Origin: Phycisphaerales bacterium
GTDB lineage: Bacteria > Planctomycetota > Phycisphaerae > Phycisphaerales > UBA1924
Direction: 5' to 3'
DNA: 64,000 nt
NCBI GenBank assembly: GCA_020849615.1
Contig: JADLFW010000006.1
Span: forward strand, 62,001-126,000
The notes under the pieces were generated by a model. That model had not been told where the DNA came from. It did no database searches and was given only the letters and a program-made list of their open reading frames with translations. This document shows positions 36,215 through 44,726 of the stretch, one piece after another. Every line of letters begins with the position of its first letter. Position 1 is the stretch's first letter. The position numbers and the translations under genes were made by a program.

Positions 36215-37000
36215 ATGAGACTCTTCGGTGGCATCCCGACCACCGATCGGGGGCTCGTCCACATGCTGAACGCCTTCTTCTGGGGCCTGCTGGCCACATC
36301 CTCGCTGATCGTGGGCGGGCTGATCGCCTGCCGCTTCACGCTCGGCAATCGCACGCTCGGGGCCATCATGGCCTTCGGCGCCGGCACCCTGATCTCGGCC
36401 GTCTCGTACGAGCTGACCTTCGAATCCATCCAGGTCGGCAAGGGGACGGGGTACCCCGCCTTCGGCCTCTTCGCCGGCGCCCTGGTGTTCTACCTGAGCG
36501 ACAGGCTGATCGAGCGCTTCCGCGGCGGTGATCACGCGGAGGGCGGCGGCTCAGCGCACTCCAAGCTGGTCATCCCGATGGTCCTGGCCATCATCCTCGA
36601 CGGCATCCCCGAGTCCATCGTGATCGGCCTGGGAATCTCCGAAGGAGGCCACATCAGCCTCGCCATGCTGGTCGCGGTATTCATCTCCAACCTGCCCGAG
36701 GCCATCGCCGGCTCCATCGGCATGAAGGCGGGCGGCGCCGGCCGCCGGCGCATCCTGCTGCTGTGGGTCATCATCGCGCTGGTGTGCGCGCTCGCCTCCA
36801 TCGCGGGCTTCAGCCTGTTCGGCGCCGCCTCGGACCGCTGGCTGTCGTTCATTCAGGCCTTCGCGGGCGGCGCCATCCTGATGATGCTCGCCAACAGCAT
36901 GATCCCCGAGGCCTACGAGCACGGCGGGAAACTGGCGGGCGTGTTCACCGTGCTGGGCTTCGCGATCTCCGTGACGATCGTCGTGCTCGAGCGGACGTGA
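36215..37000 (+). CDS. ZIP family metal transporter-like protein
   Basis: The product is 261 residues with about eight hydrophobic segments. The ZIP metal-path helices are seen in LAIILDGIPESIVIGLGISE (helix 4; Asp replaces the usual His) and VAVFISNLPEAIAGSIGMK (helix 5). An acidic/His loop, GGDHAEGGGSAHSK, lies before helix 4, where ZIP proteins have their His-rich loop. The family moves Zn, Fe or other divalent metals into the cytoplasm. The changed helix-4 residues mean metal choice cannot be predicted. A later start at 36263 (MLNAFFWG) with GGGGG upstream is an alternative. Confidence 0.78.
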   Translation: MRLFGGIPTTDRGLVHMLNAFFWGLLATSSLIVGGLIACRFTLGNRTLGAIMAFGAGTLISAVSYELTFESIQVGKGTGYPAFGLFAGALVFYLSDRLIERFRGGDHAEGGGSAHSKLVIPMVLAIILDGIPESIVIGLGISEGGHISLAMLVAVFISNLPEAIAGSIGMKAGGAGRRRILLLWVIIALVCALASIAGFSLFGAASDRWLSFIQAFAGGAILMMLANSMIPEAYEHGGKLAGVFTVLGFAISVTIVVLERT

Positions 37001-37158
37001 GCCGTCAGGTCGTAGGTTTGCCAGCAGATTGATGCAGCACTGACGGAGATGCCGCAATGGATTGCGGGCGTGTGCGAGGGGTTGATCGCGCGACGTATGC
37101 AACACGGTCCGTGTGGGTTGTCCTCGGCTTGTGACTGAGTTGTGCCTAACCTAGACGG

Positions 37159-37785
37159 ATGGGCGACGATGAGGTGGCGCGTCGTAAGGCGATAGGGTAC
37201 TACCGCACAGTGCTCCGGGAAGCCCGGCAGGCGACGGTCCGGCATCCCTACATCTCGTATGGGAGCATAGTTGTCTTTCCCGGTCTGTATTTTGCCGCTC
37301 ACTGGGCCTACAGACGTCTTTTTGATCCCACCGTCTCCGACCCTGATCTGGTCTCTACGTTGGTAGCGCTGGCAGTTGGTGTGTTTGTGACCTTTTGTGT
37401 TTTTGCCGTGCAGTTGGCCATGACAGCTGCTCGCTTGCACATGCGAATGTCCGCAAGCATCGATGCGCTGAATGCGGAAAAATCCGCCGCTGTTCAGGCA
37501 ATTGAGAATGGCCTAATGGAAGGGCTGGCCATCCTGCGGGGGACCTCGGTAATGATCTCGGATGAGCCTGCCTGGTTCCTGGAAGTCGACGGGTGGATTT
37601 CGCGTATGGCCAAGGCAATCCGGGTCCATTTCGGTGAACTCGAAGTAGCACGATTCGAGGATTGGTCCGGCATCGCAAAGCGGTCCTATTCCGGAGAGCA
37701 CTCGGAGAAGTACCACACCGTCCGAATGATCTTCGAAAAAGCGCTATCCAATCTGCAGAATCTTGTCGATCGGAGCGGTCGATAG
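37159..37785 (+). CDS. Hypothetical two-helix membrane protein in a lower-GC island
   Basis: The product is 208 residues. Two hydrophobic helices occur at about residues 33-50 (ISYGSIVVFPGLYFAAHWAY) and 65-90 (LVSTLVALAVGVFVTFCVFA). A cytosolic-looking helical domain follows (ASIDALNAEKSAAVQAIENG, ISRMAKAIRVHFGELEVARF). No family is recognised. Base composition drops visibly across about 37000-37860, with T-rich codons (TTT, GTT, TCT) rare in the neighbours. This suggests recent acquisition or relaxed selection. It is flanked by a ZIP transporter and, in opposite orientation, an FkbM methyltransferase. It may be a small membrane sensor or accessory gene; function unknown. Confidence 0.7.
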   Translation: MGDDEVARRKAIGYYRTVLREARQATVRHPYISYGSIVVFPGLYFAAHWAYRRLFDPTVSDPDLVSTLVALAVGVFVTFCVFAVQLAMTAARLHMRMSASIDALNAEKSAAVQAIENGLMEGLAILRGTSVMISDEPAWFLEVDGWISRMAKAIRVHFGELEVARFEDWSGIAKRSYSGEHSEKYHTVRMIFEKALSNLQNLVDRSGR

Positions 37786-37879
37786 CCAGGGTCGTCGATA
37801 CTTCTGAGGAGCAAGCACACTGCAACTTCGCGCAGCCGGCTCACTCCGGGATTGCGGCCCGCGGACCGCCTTCCCGCCC

Positions 37880-38866
37880 TCAGCGCACCGGGTTCACGCC
37901 GAACCTCGGCTCCGGCCGCCCCGGCGGCAGCGCCAGCAGGTTGTTGTGGTCATCATCCATCGATTCATCCGGCTTGTCGGTCGCCGTGAACCCGTGCGCG
38001 GTGATGTAGTAGTAGCGGTACGGCGAGCAGCCCGACAGGAACCCGATCAGGTCGGCCCGGGTGTACCCGAAGCGCTGCATGTTCTGGTCCGCCTCGAAGG
38101 CGATCGCCGGCGGGCGGCTGCGCAGCAGCCCCGCGGCCCCCTTGAAGACCTCCAGCTCCGCCCCCTCCACATCGATCTTGATGAAGTCCGGCTGCGGGAT
38201 CTGCCCGCTCTCCACCAGCGAATCCAGCGTGAAGACGGGCCGCTTCAGCTCCACCGCATCCGCCTCGCGGGACTTCGCCGAGGCGTGGATCGCGTGCTTG
38301 GGCACGAACAGCGAAGCCTCACCGCCCGCCGACCCCAGCATCGACTCGCTCACCGTGATCCGGTCCTGCAGTCCGTTGATCGCCGCCGACAGCGCCACCG
38401 TCCGGGCCAGCGTCGGGATGGGCTCGAACGCGAACATCCGCACATCGCCCTTCAGGTGCGCCGCCAGGTCCATCGCGATGATCCCCGCGTTGGCCCCGAT
38501 GTCCAGCACCACATCGCCGGGCCGGGCCACCGCGCAGCACGCATCGTGGATCTGCTTTTCCCACACGCCCCCGTTCAGCACCACCCGGACGTAGATGTCC
38601 AGGTTGGCGGGGTCCACCGCGACGATGCCCCCGCTCCGCGTCCGCACCGTTGACTTCATCCCGCTCGCGAAGCGGCGCCCGATGATCCGCGGCATCCACC
38701 CCTTGGCCCGCGGCGAGTACCGGGCCCACGCCATCGCCGCCCTCATCGCCAGCGGCTGGCCCGATGCCGCCCGCCACTGCTCGGCCTCCGCCTTCGGGAC
38801 CGTCACCACCGGCATGGTCGCCATCGTGCTTGCACCCCTGGTTGCGATTGCCTCGGCATTGCCCAT
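37880..38866 (-). CDS. FkbM family S-adenosylmethionine-dependent methyltransferase
   Basis: The product is 328 residues. SAM-binding motif I reads VVLDIGANAGIIAMDLA (about residue 130), followed by RMFAFEPIPTLARTV. The FkbM signature is DFIKIDVEGAELEVFKGA near residue 240. The C-terminus ends LLALPPGRPEPRF. FkbM-type enzymes methylate hydroxyl groups of sugars or natural products. The start at 38866 was chosen because GGAG lies 6 bases upstream; a later Met at 38824 is possible. No glycosyltransferase or polyketide gene is adjacent, so the acceptor cannot be inferred. It is followed at lower coordinates by the low-GC gene in convergent orientation. Confidence 0.88.
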   Translation of the reverse strand: MGNAEAIATRGASTMATMPVVTVPKAEAEQWRAASGQPLAMRAAMAWARYSPRAKGWMPRIIGRRFASGMKSTVRTRSGGIVAVDPANLDIYVRVVLNGGVWEKQIHDACCAVARPGDVVLDIGANAGIIAMDLAAHLKGDVRMFAFEPIPTLARTVALSAAINGLQDRITVSESMLGSAGGEASLFVPKHAIHASAKSREADAVELKRPVFTLDSLVESGQIPQPDFIKIDVEGAELEVFKGAAGLLRSRPPAIAFEADQNMQRFGYTRADLIGFLSGCSPYRYYYITAHGFTATDKPDESMDDDHNNLLALPPGRPEPRFGVNPVR

Positions 38867-39005
38867 CTGGTTCTCCGCCCGCGCCTTCTCGGCCCATCCA
38901 AACCGGCCCGTACTGTACCCGATCCTCTTCGGCCCGCGCCGGCGATCGCTTGACCGGATCCGCGCCCGAGCAGTCGGCGGCGGGCCGGGCCGGCGTGCCC
39001 CGCCG

Positions 39006-40007
39006 CTACAGCCTCCAGAACCGCGCCCAGTTGCCCCACGCGAAGGCATCAATGTCCGAATCGCGCCAGCCCCGGCGGCTCAATCCCTCCGCGAGGCGCT
39101 CGAGATCGCGCGGTCGGTCGATGCCCTCGGGCAGGATGTCGCGGCTGAACCCCCCATCCATGTCCGAGCCCAGCCCCACGCCCCGGGTGTGGCCCAGGAG
39201 CGAGCAGATGTGCTCGATGTGCGCGAGGGCCTGGTCGATCGTGGCCCGGCGGTCCGTCGGAGGGCCCGGGATCAGGAACTTCGAGAAGAGGTTGAGGCCG
39301 ATCACGCCGCCGCGCTGCGCGATGGCCCGGATCGCCGCGTCGGTCAGGTGACGCTGGTTGTCGGCGCCGATCAGGGCCCGGCAGTTGGAGTGCGACGCCA
39401 TGACGGGCCCGGCCGCGAGGTCGAGGAGTTCCGCCAGCGAGCGGTCGCTGAGGTGCGAGCAGTCGTGCACGACTCCCGCGCGGTCGATCTCGGGGATGAT
39501 GGCCCGGCCCAGGTCCGTCAGGCCCGTCTCGGTCGAGTTGCCCCCCGCGTAGCGGGATTGCCGGGCCCAGGCCAGCCCGATGGCGACCACACCGCGGTCC
39601 TTCCACCACGCCACATCCGCCGGGCTGAGGATGCAGTCGGCGCCTTCGATCAGGATGCCCAGCGAGAGTGGCGGCGCGGCACGGTGACGGAGCGACGACG
39701 CGGGAGCGCGGAGCGGCGCTGCATCGCCGTCGGCGAACCACCGCTCATAGATCGCAAGTTGTTCGAGCCCCAGCCGGTTCGCGGCCTCGCCATCGCCGGG
39801 CGGGTACGAGCATTCATCGGTCCCGCCCGGCTCGAGGAAGATCGTGCCGAGCACGGCGGTGACGCCTCCCTCGCCCAGCGCCGGGAGCGTCACCGCGCCG
39901 GGCTGGTCGGGCCCGCCCGCGCGGGCCGGGTCGGTGTGGTGCATATCCCGCCCGCGCCGGGCCATGTACGCGAGATCAAGATGAGCATCGAACCACCGTC
40001 GAGCCAT
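39006..40007 (-). CDS. Membrane dipeptidase-like metallohydrolase (peptidase family M19)
   Basis: The product is 333 residues. The zinc ligands expected for renal-dipeptidase-like enzymes appear in order: FDAHLDLAYM (His, Asp), SLGILIEGADCIL (bridging Glu), VMASHSNCRAL (His), the conserved RHLTDAAIRAIAQRGGVIGL, and GLGSDMDGGFSRD (Asp). HDCSHLSDRSLAELLDLA is the family's helix. M19 enzymes cleave dipeptides, often with a D-residue or dehydropeptides. No signal peptide is visible, so it is likely cytoplasmic despite the family name. It lies upstream of, and on the same strand as, the FkbM gene, separated by 139 bases. Confidence 0.9.
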   Translation of the reverse strand: MARRWFDAHLDLAYMARRGRDMHHTDPARAGGPDQPGAVTLPALGEGGVTAVLGTIFLEPGGTDECSYPPGDGEAANRLGLEQLAIYERWFADGDAAPLRAPASSLRHRAAPPLSLGILIEGADCILSPADVAWWKDRGVVAIGLAWARQSRYAGGNSTETGLTDLGRAIIPEIDRAGVVHDCSHLSDRSLAELLDLAAGPVMASHSNCRALIGADNQRHLTDAAIRAIAQRGGVIGLNLFSKFLIPGPPTDRRATIDQALAHIEHICSLLGHTRGVGLGSDMDGGFSRDILPEGIDRPRDLERLAEGLSRRGWRDSDIDAFAWGNWARFWRL

Positions 40008-40052
40008 GCCGCCATGCTATGGGGGAACGGCCCGCCCCGGTATGCTCAGGGC

Positions 40053-40481
40053 ATGGCCAAGGACCCCAAGGACACCTCGCATCACGTGCCATCCCCCCTC
40101 CCGGAAGATGAGCACCGCAACCCGCCCATCGACTGCCCCAAGTGCCGGGCCCCCATGAAGCACATCCGCGTCGGCGAGGTCCTTGTTGACCGCTGCTACG
40201 CCTGCGCGGGCCTGTGGCTTGATGCACTTGAAAAAGAGAAGCTGCTGGGCGACCGCAAGGCCGCGGCCGCCGCCGACCATCCCGCCGGGCCGAAGTCCAC
40301 CGCGAGCCGCGGCGCGTACAAGTGCCCGCGCGACCACAGCACCCTCATCGAGATGAGCGACATCCGGCAGTCGCACGTGCGCTTCGAGAGCTGCACCGTC
40401 TGCGGCGGAGTGTTCCTGGATGCGGGCGAGCTGAAGGATCTCAGCGAGCGAACGCTGCGCGAGCGGCTGCTGGGACGTTAG
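40053..40481 (+). CDS. Double zinc-ribbon (zf-TFIIB) protein
   Basis: The product is 142 residues with two zf-TFIIB-like ribbons. The first runs from CPKCRAPMKHI to RCYACAGLWLDALE (about residues 28-62), with four Cys. The second runs from CPRDHSTLIEMS to CTVCGGVFLDAGELKDL (about 92-135), in which one knuckle reads CPRDH, so the ligands are Cys, Cys/Asp/His, Cys, Cys. The WLD and FLDAGEL endings are family typical. Small bacterial proteins of this type are of unknown function. It is divergent from the M19 gene with a 45-base gap. Confidence 0.82.
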   Translation: MAKDPKDTSHHVPSPLPEDEHRNPPIDCPKCRAPMKHIRVGEVLVDRCYACAGLWLDALEKEKLLGDRKAAAAADHPAGPKSTASRGAYKCPRDHSTLIEMSDIRQSHVRFESCTVCGGVFLDAGELKDLSERTLRERLLGR

Positions 40482-40791
40482 CTAATGACCGCCCATCCCG
40501 CGACAGACACAAGCCGACCCCTCCGAGTCGGCTTGCATCTGGTTCTCCTCGGGACCAAAGCACGGACGACCCGCAAGGGCCGGCCCGCGCTCTCTTAGAG
40601 CGAGGCCAACACGAATCAAGATCCGGCGTTCGTATGAACGCGTTCACCTGAGTTCGCAGTTCGCCGCCGGTTGCCCGCCCCCGGATGGGCGTCTCGCTCT
40701 CGTCTCTCTCGCTCGTGACGGCCTCGTCGTGCACCGGCCCGAAAGAGAGGCGATCCGTGTCGATTCCGGCGCGCTGCCGAGAGAGGCGGCT
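40482..40791. other. 310-base gap between convergent zinc-ribbon and pseudouridine synthase genes
   Basis: No gene is supported here. A stem-loop AAGCCGAC/GTCGGCTT lies at 40511-40534 and could end the plus-strand transcript, though it lacks a good T-run. The rest (about 40560-40790) has repeated CTCTCGCTCG-like runs and no recognisable motif. Nothing indicates an RNA gene. Confidence 0.5.
40511..40534 (+). terminator. Weak stem-loop terminator after the zinc-ribbon gene
   Basis: AAGCCGAC (40511-40518) pairs with GTCGGCTT (40527-40534) around an 8-base loop, 30 bases after the stop. It is followed by GCATCTGGTTCT rather than a clean T-run. Confidence 0.45.
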
Positions 40792-41472
40792 TCAGAACGG
40801 GATCGGGCTGCTGAACGCAAGTCTTCGTCCCATCGAGGGATGCAAAAATGACAGTTCCGAGGCGTGCAGCATGAGCCGCGCGGCCGAACCCGCATCCCCG
40901 TACAGCGGATCACCCAGAATGGGGCATCCGATAATGTCACCCCCCTCTTCACCCGCCGGGCCCGAGTACGCCGCGTGCACGCGCAGCTGATGCGTCCGCC
41001 CCGTGACGGGCTCAAAGCAGATCCGGGTGCGGTCGATCTCCCGAGCCACAACACGGAACCGCGTGACCGCAGCGCGGCCGTGCGCGAAATCCACGATCTG
41101 GACGGGCCGGTTGGCGATGTCGGCCCGGATGGGCACACGCACCTCGCCACGCTCGGCCCCGACGATCCCTTCCAGCAGCGCGATGTACGCCTTCTCGACC
41201 AGGCGCTGCTCGAACTGGGCGCTCAGCTCGCGCTGGGCCGCCTCATCGAGGGCGAAGACCAGGAGCCCCGAGGTCTCCATGTCGAGGCGGTGCACGACGA
41301 GCGGGCCCGTCGCGGCGGGGTACCGGGCCCGGACTCTCGCCGCAGCGCAGTCCTGCTTCGACACGCCCTTGCCGGGGACCGAGAGCATCCCGGCGGGCTT
41401 GTCAACAACGACAAAACGGTGATCCTCGTGGATCACCGTCAGGTCGCCGTTCACCACCGCATCGCCGCTCAT
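40792..41472 (-). CDS. RluA-family RNA pseudouridine synthase (no S4 domain)
   Basis: The product is 226 residues. Key blocks are VVVDKPAGMLSVPGKG, VHRLDMETSGLLVFAL (catalytic Asp in HRLD, about residue 63), AYIALLEG, FEPVTGRTHQLRVHAA and DPLYGD. There is no N-terminal S4 RNA-binding domain, so it resembles short RluA/TruC-type enzymes that modify rRNA or tRNA uridines. The exact target position cannot be assigned. The neighbour at lower coordinates is convergent and the PEP-CTERM-like gene follows upstream by 33 bases on the same strand. Confidence 0.9.
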   Translation of the reverse strand: MSGDAVVNGDLTVIHEDHRFVVVDKPAGMLSVPGKGVSKQDCAAARVRARYPAATGPLVVHRLDMETSGLLVFALDEAAQRELSAQFEQRLVEKAYIALLEGIVGAERGEVRVPIRADIANRPVQIVDFAHGRAAVTRFRVVAREIDRTRICFEPVTGRTHQLRVHAAYSGPAGEEGGDIIGCPILGDPLYGDAGSAARLMLHASELSFLHPSMGRRLAFSSPIPF

Positions 41473-41505
41473 CGCGCCGACACGATAGGGCGAATGGGCC
41501 GCGGC

Positions 41506-42171
41506 TCAGCGTCGCCGCAGCAGAACCACCGCGCCCAGGCCCAGCAGCGAGATCGCCCCGGGCGCCGGCGCCCGCAGCCCCATCTCGCCGATCACCTCGA
41601 GCGGGCCCGTGTAGGCCATCTCGGTGGTCCAGCCCGTCGATGCGCTGAACTCAAAGGGCGTCAGCCCCACCGTCACGCCCGGCATCCCCGGGATCTCCCC
41701 GCCCATGGCGAAGAGGGAAGCGCCGATCGGCAGCGCGTGCCCGCCGCCCAGCACGTAGTCATCGAGGTCGAACGTCACGAAGATGTCGGACTGCGGGCTC
41801 GCGAAGTCGGAGACACCGATTCGGGAATCGCCCGCGAGCATCGCCACCGCCGTCTCCAGCGCCGGCATCGTGTACGAGCCGGGATCGCCGGTCACCGCCG
41901 CCAGCCCCGTCGTCGTGTTGAACTGCGCGGCCGCCACCGGATCCTGCTCGACCGAGAGGTCGGTGAACCACCCCTCCGATTGCCGCAGCCGGTGCCCCGC
42001 CGGCAGCGTGCCGTCGTAGGTCGGGTCGCCGTACCGCGAGCCCAGGAATGTGTTCCAGACCCGGATATGCGAGTCACGGTTCTTGGTGATGTCCACATCA
42101 CCCGCGCGGGCCGGCGATACCCAGGCCCCGGCGACGATCACGGTCATCCCGATCAGCAAGGTGCGCTTCAT
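41506..42171 (-). CDS. Exported protein with PEP-CTERM-like sorting tail
   Basis: The product is 221 residues. A Sec signal (KRTLLIGMTVIVAGAWVSPARA, cut near residue 22) starts the protein, and the C-terminus is PAPGAISLLGLGAVVLLRRR. That tail has the Pro-x-Pro box, a hydrophobic helix and an Arg cluster, as in PEP-CTERM proteins of planctomycetes (PAPGA variant). The central part has no recognised domain; it includes WNTFLGSRYGDPTYDG and SDIFVTFDLDDYVLGGGH. Such proteins are cut by an exosortase and sent to the surface or biofilm matrix. No exosortase gene is in the window. Confidence 0.78.
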   Translation of the reverse strand: MKRTLLIGMTVIVAGAWVSPARAGDVDITKNRDSHIRVWNTFLGSRYGDPTYDGTLPAGHRLRQSEGWFTDLSVEQDPVAAAQFNTTTGLAAVTGDPGSYTMPALETAVAMLAGDSRIGVSDFASPQSDIFVTFDLDDYVLGGGHALPIGASLFAMGGEIPGMPGVTVGLTPFEFSASTGWTTEMAYTGPLEVIGEMGLRAPAPGAISLLGLGAVVLLRRR

Positions 42172-42382
42172 CGTTCAGTCTCCTTCTGTGCAATCGGGCC
42201 CGGACTGCGGTCGCCGTTGACTCGCGGCGCTCCGCCGGGCCCGCCGCTCGAAGCGACAACGGCATAGCGCGATCACAGCACGAATCGCAGTGAATTCCGT
42301 GTGAGTACCCGCTGTGTACTTGCGTTCACACAAGAGGGGAAGCGTGGCTTATCGTGCGCGCCGGGAGACCTACACTCCCGCC

Positions 42383-43954
42383 GTGTACCAGTCACTCCTC
42401 ACCCGTCGCTACCTCACCAGCAAGGTGATGCCGCTGCTGGCGTCCCTGGCCGTCGTGCTCTGCACGGCGATGGTGCTCATCTCCTGGTCGGTGATGGGCG
42501 GCTTCCTCGCCACCCTCCTCTCCTCGGGCCGCACGCTCATCGGCGATGTGCTCATCGCCTGGCCCAACACCGGCTTCGGCCATTACGAAGACCTCATCAA
42601 GCGCCTCGAGGCCGACCCCGACATCGAGGCCGCCACGCCCGTCATCGAGAGCTACGGCCTCGTCGGCCTCCCCAACGGCCGCAACGAGACCGTCATCATC
42701 AAGGGCATCGAGCCCGACAGCTTCAGCAAGGTCACCGGCTTCTACGACACCCTCTGGTGGAAGCCCATGCCCCAGCCCCTGCCCAAGGACAAGAACCGCG
42801 ATGACACCCGCCTCCGCACCCCCGAAGGCTGGGCCAAGGTCCTCGAGAACGGCCGCACGATGCAGCGCGGTGACACCTACCAGTCAGAAGATAAACGCCC
42901 CGCCGTCGTCATGGGCATCGAAGTCAGCGGCATGAGCATCCGCCAGCCCGGCGGCTGGTACACACCCTACTACCCCACCATCCTCAACCCTGATGGCTCC
43001 ACCACCCTCGTCCAGACCCTCCTCCCCCAGAACGGCTTCGTCACCCTCAACGTCCTCCCCCTCGACTCCAAGGGCCGCGTCCTCGAGACCGTCACCCGCC
43101 GCTTCCCCGTCGCCAACGAGTTCCAGACGGGCCTGTACGAGGTCGACAACCGCACCGTCCTGGTTCCCCTCGAATCCCTCCAGGACATGCTCAACATGAA
43201 CCGGGCCAAGCGGCTCGTCGATGCCAAGGCCACCCGCGCCGTCACCATCGACCCCGCCACGGGGCAGGAGACCTTCAACTCCGCGACGGGCCAGCAGCTC
43301 ATCGAGGACCCCGCCCGAGTCACCACCGTCTACGTCAAGGGCAGGCCCGTCAACGGCCGCCCGCCCGATGCCAACCAGCTCGCCATCAAGTGCCAGGAGA
43401 TCTACGACGCCTTCGCCGAAGCCCACCGCGGCCAGGTGCCGGGCGGAGACATCATCCGCATCGCCACCTGGGAAGACCAGAACCGCACGCTCATCAACGC
43501 CGTCAAGAAAGAGACGGGCCTGGTCCTCTTCATCTTCAGCTTCATCAGCCTGACCGCCGTCTTCCTCGTCCTGGCCATCTTCTGGTCCATGGTCAGCGAG
43601 AAGACCAAGGATGTCGGCGTCCTCCGCTCCCTCGGCGCCAGCCGGGCCGGCATCGCCTGGCTCTGGCTCCGCTACGGCCTGGCCATCGGCATCGTCGGCG
43701 CCCTGCTCGGCGGCCTGCTGGCCTACCTCATCGTCACCAACATCAACCCCATCCACGACTGGATGGGCCGGGCCCTGGGCATCACGATCTGGGACCCCCG
43801 CATCTACTACTTCACCGTCATCCCCAACAGGGTCGATCTTTCCAAGGCGATCATCGTGATGGCGGTGGGCGTGCTCTCGAGCGTGCTGGGCGCCCTCTGG
43901 CCCGCCATCCGCGCCGCCCGCATGGACCCCGTCAAGGCCCTGCGGTTCGAGTGA
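42383..43954 (+). CDS. ABC transporter permease of the LolC/LolE-FtsX type
   Basis: The product is 523 residues. It has one N-terminal membrane helix (SLAVVLCTAMVLISWSVMGG), a large extracytoplasmic domain of about 330 residues and three C-terminal helices. The loop KTKDVGVLRSLGASRAGIAW is the coupling signature of FtsX-fold permeases. The end is AIRAARMDPVKALRFE, as in LolC/E and MacB. Members extract lipoproteins or export substrates with a LolD-like ATPase; none is adjacent, but one lies at 35325. The start is taken at GTG 42383 because it gives the usual short N-terminus (YQSLLTRRYLTSK); an upstream ATG at 42314 is in frame. Confidence 0.85.
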   Translation: MYQSLLTRRYLTSKVMPLLASLAVVLCTAMVLISWSVMGGFLATLLSSGRTLIGDVLIAWPNTGFGHYEDLIKRLEADPDIEAATPVIESYGLVGLPNGRNETVIIKGIEPDSFSKVTGFYDTLWWKPMPQPLPKDKNRDDTRLRTPEGWAKVLENGRTMQRGDTYQSEDKRPAVVMGIEVSGMSIRQPGGWYTPYYPTILNPDGSTTLVQTLLPQNGFVTLNVLPLDSKGRVLETVTRRFPVANEFQTGLYEVDNRTVLVPLESLQDMLNMNRAKRLVDAKATRAVTIDPATGQETFNSATGQQLIEDPARVTTVYVKGRPVNGRPPDANQLAIKCQEIYDAFAEAHRGQVPGGDIIRIATWEDQNRTLINAVKKETGLVLFIFSFISLTAVFLVLAIFWSMVSEKTKDVGVLRSLGASRAGIAWLWLRYGLAIGIVGALLGGLLAYLIVTNINPIHDWMGRALGITIWDPRIYYFTVIPNRVDLSKAIIVMAVGVLSSVLGALWPAIRAARMDPVKALRFE

Positions 43955-43983
43955 GACCCAGCCGGCGCATCAGCGCGGGCCGA

Positions 43984-44496
43984 TCACACATCCCCCTCCA
44001 CCCGCCTGAAGAACAGCGATGCGATCCGCTGCTTTCCCAGCACGCGGCCCAGCTCCTTGACGGCGAAGAACGGGATCAGGGCCACGAAGACGACCAGGCT
44101 GTTGGCGAGCAGCTCATCCAGCCGGTCGTGCGTCAGCTGCGCGAGGCTCGTCGTGATCGTCTCGCGGTTCCAGAGGTCCTTGATCCCGTGCTCGATGAGC
44201 TTGAACAGGCCCACGAAGATGCCGAAGACCACCGCCTTGTAGAGCGTGGGGTAGATCAGCGGCCTGGAGTCCAGCCCGCGGCCCAGCCGGAAGATGCCTC
44301 CGATCATGATGACCTTGCCCAGGACCAGCGCCTCGATCACCGCAACCCAGTAGTTCGTGTACCGGATGTCGTACGCGGCCAGCAGGAGCCTCCGGTAGGT
44401 CGTGAACGTCGCGAACACCAGCATCAGGTAGATGACGTTCACGAAGTACTCGTACATCTCGTGCCGGATCTTCTCCTTCAGATGTGTCGCATCCAT
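43984..44496 (-). CDS. Hypothetical membrane protein
   Basis: The product is 170 residues with about four hydrophobic helices. It begins MDATHLKEKIRHEMYEYFVN and continues VIYLMLVFATFTTYRRLLLA, VAVIEALVLGKVIMIGGIFR, TLYKAVVFGIFVGLFKLIEH and NSLVVFVALIPFFAVKELGR. The C-terminus (QRIASLFFRRVEGD) is basic. Similar unnamed proteins are known from several proteobacteria and planctomycetes, but no function is established to my knowledge. It converges on the ABC permease gene with a 29-base gap. The start at 44496 gives an amphipathic N-terminus; an upstream in-frame Met at 44589 is less likely. Confidence 0.72.
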   Translation of the reverse strand: MDATHLKEKIRHEMYEYFVNVIYLMLVFATFTTYRRLLLAAYDIRYTNYWVAVIEALVLGKVIMIGGIFRLGRGLDSRPLIYPTLYKAVVFGIFVGLFKLIEHGIKDLWNRETITTSLAQLTHDRLDELLANSLVVFVALIPFFAVKELGRVLGKQRIASLFFRRVEGDV

Positions 44497-44678
44497 CCCG
44501 ATCCCCCTGCGCTGTTGACGCATGTCCCCGACTCCGGCCCGCGCCGAGCACCGCCGGCCCGGGCCGGGCCTGCGGCTAGGGTACCGCAACCCTCTCCACG
44601 CCGAAGTCGTGGCGGAAGACAGCCGGGGGCAAGTCCGCCGAAGTCGGACGCCGCCCCCGCAGCGCGACCACCCCGCCC

Positions 44679-44698
44679 GCGACCCCGCACGGGGTCGC
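44679..44698 (-). other. Perfect 8-bp GC stem-loop after the MACPF-like gene
   Basis: GCGACCCC (44679-44686) pairs with GGGGTCGC (44691-44698) around GCAC. It lies 28 bases past the stop of the minus-strand gene at 44727. There is no T-run on that strand, so terminator function is uncertain. Confidence 0.35.
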
Positions 44699-44726
44699 AG
44701 TAGCCGGGCCGCGGGTCACGCGCCGA

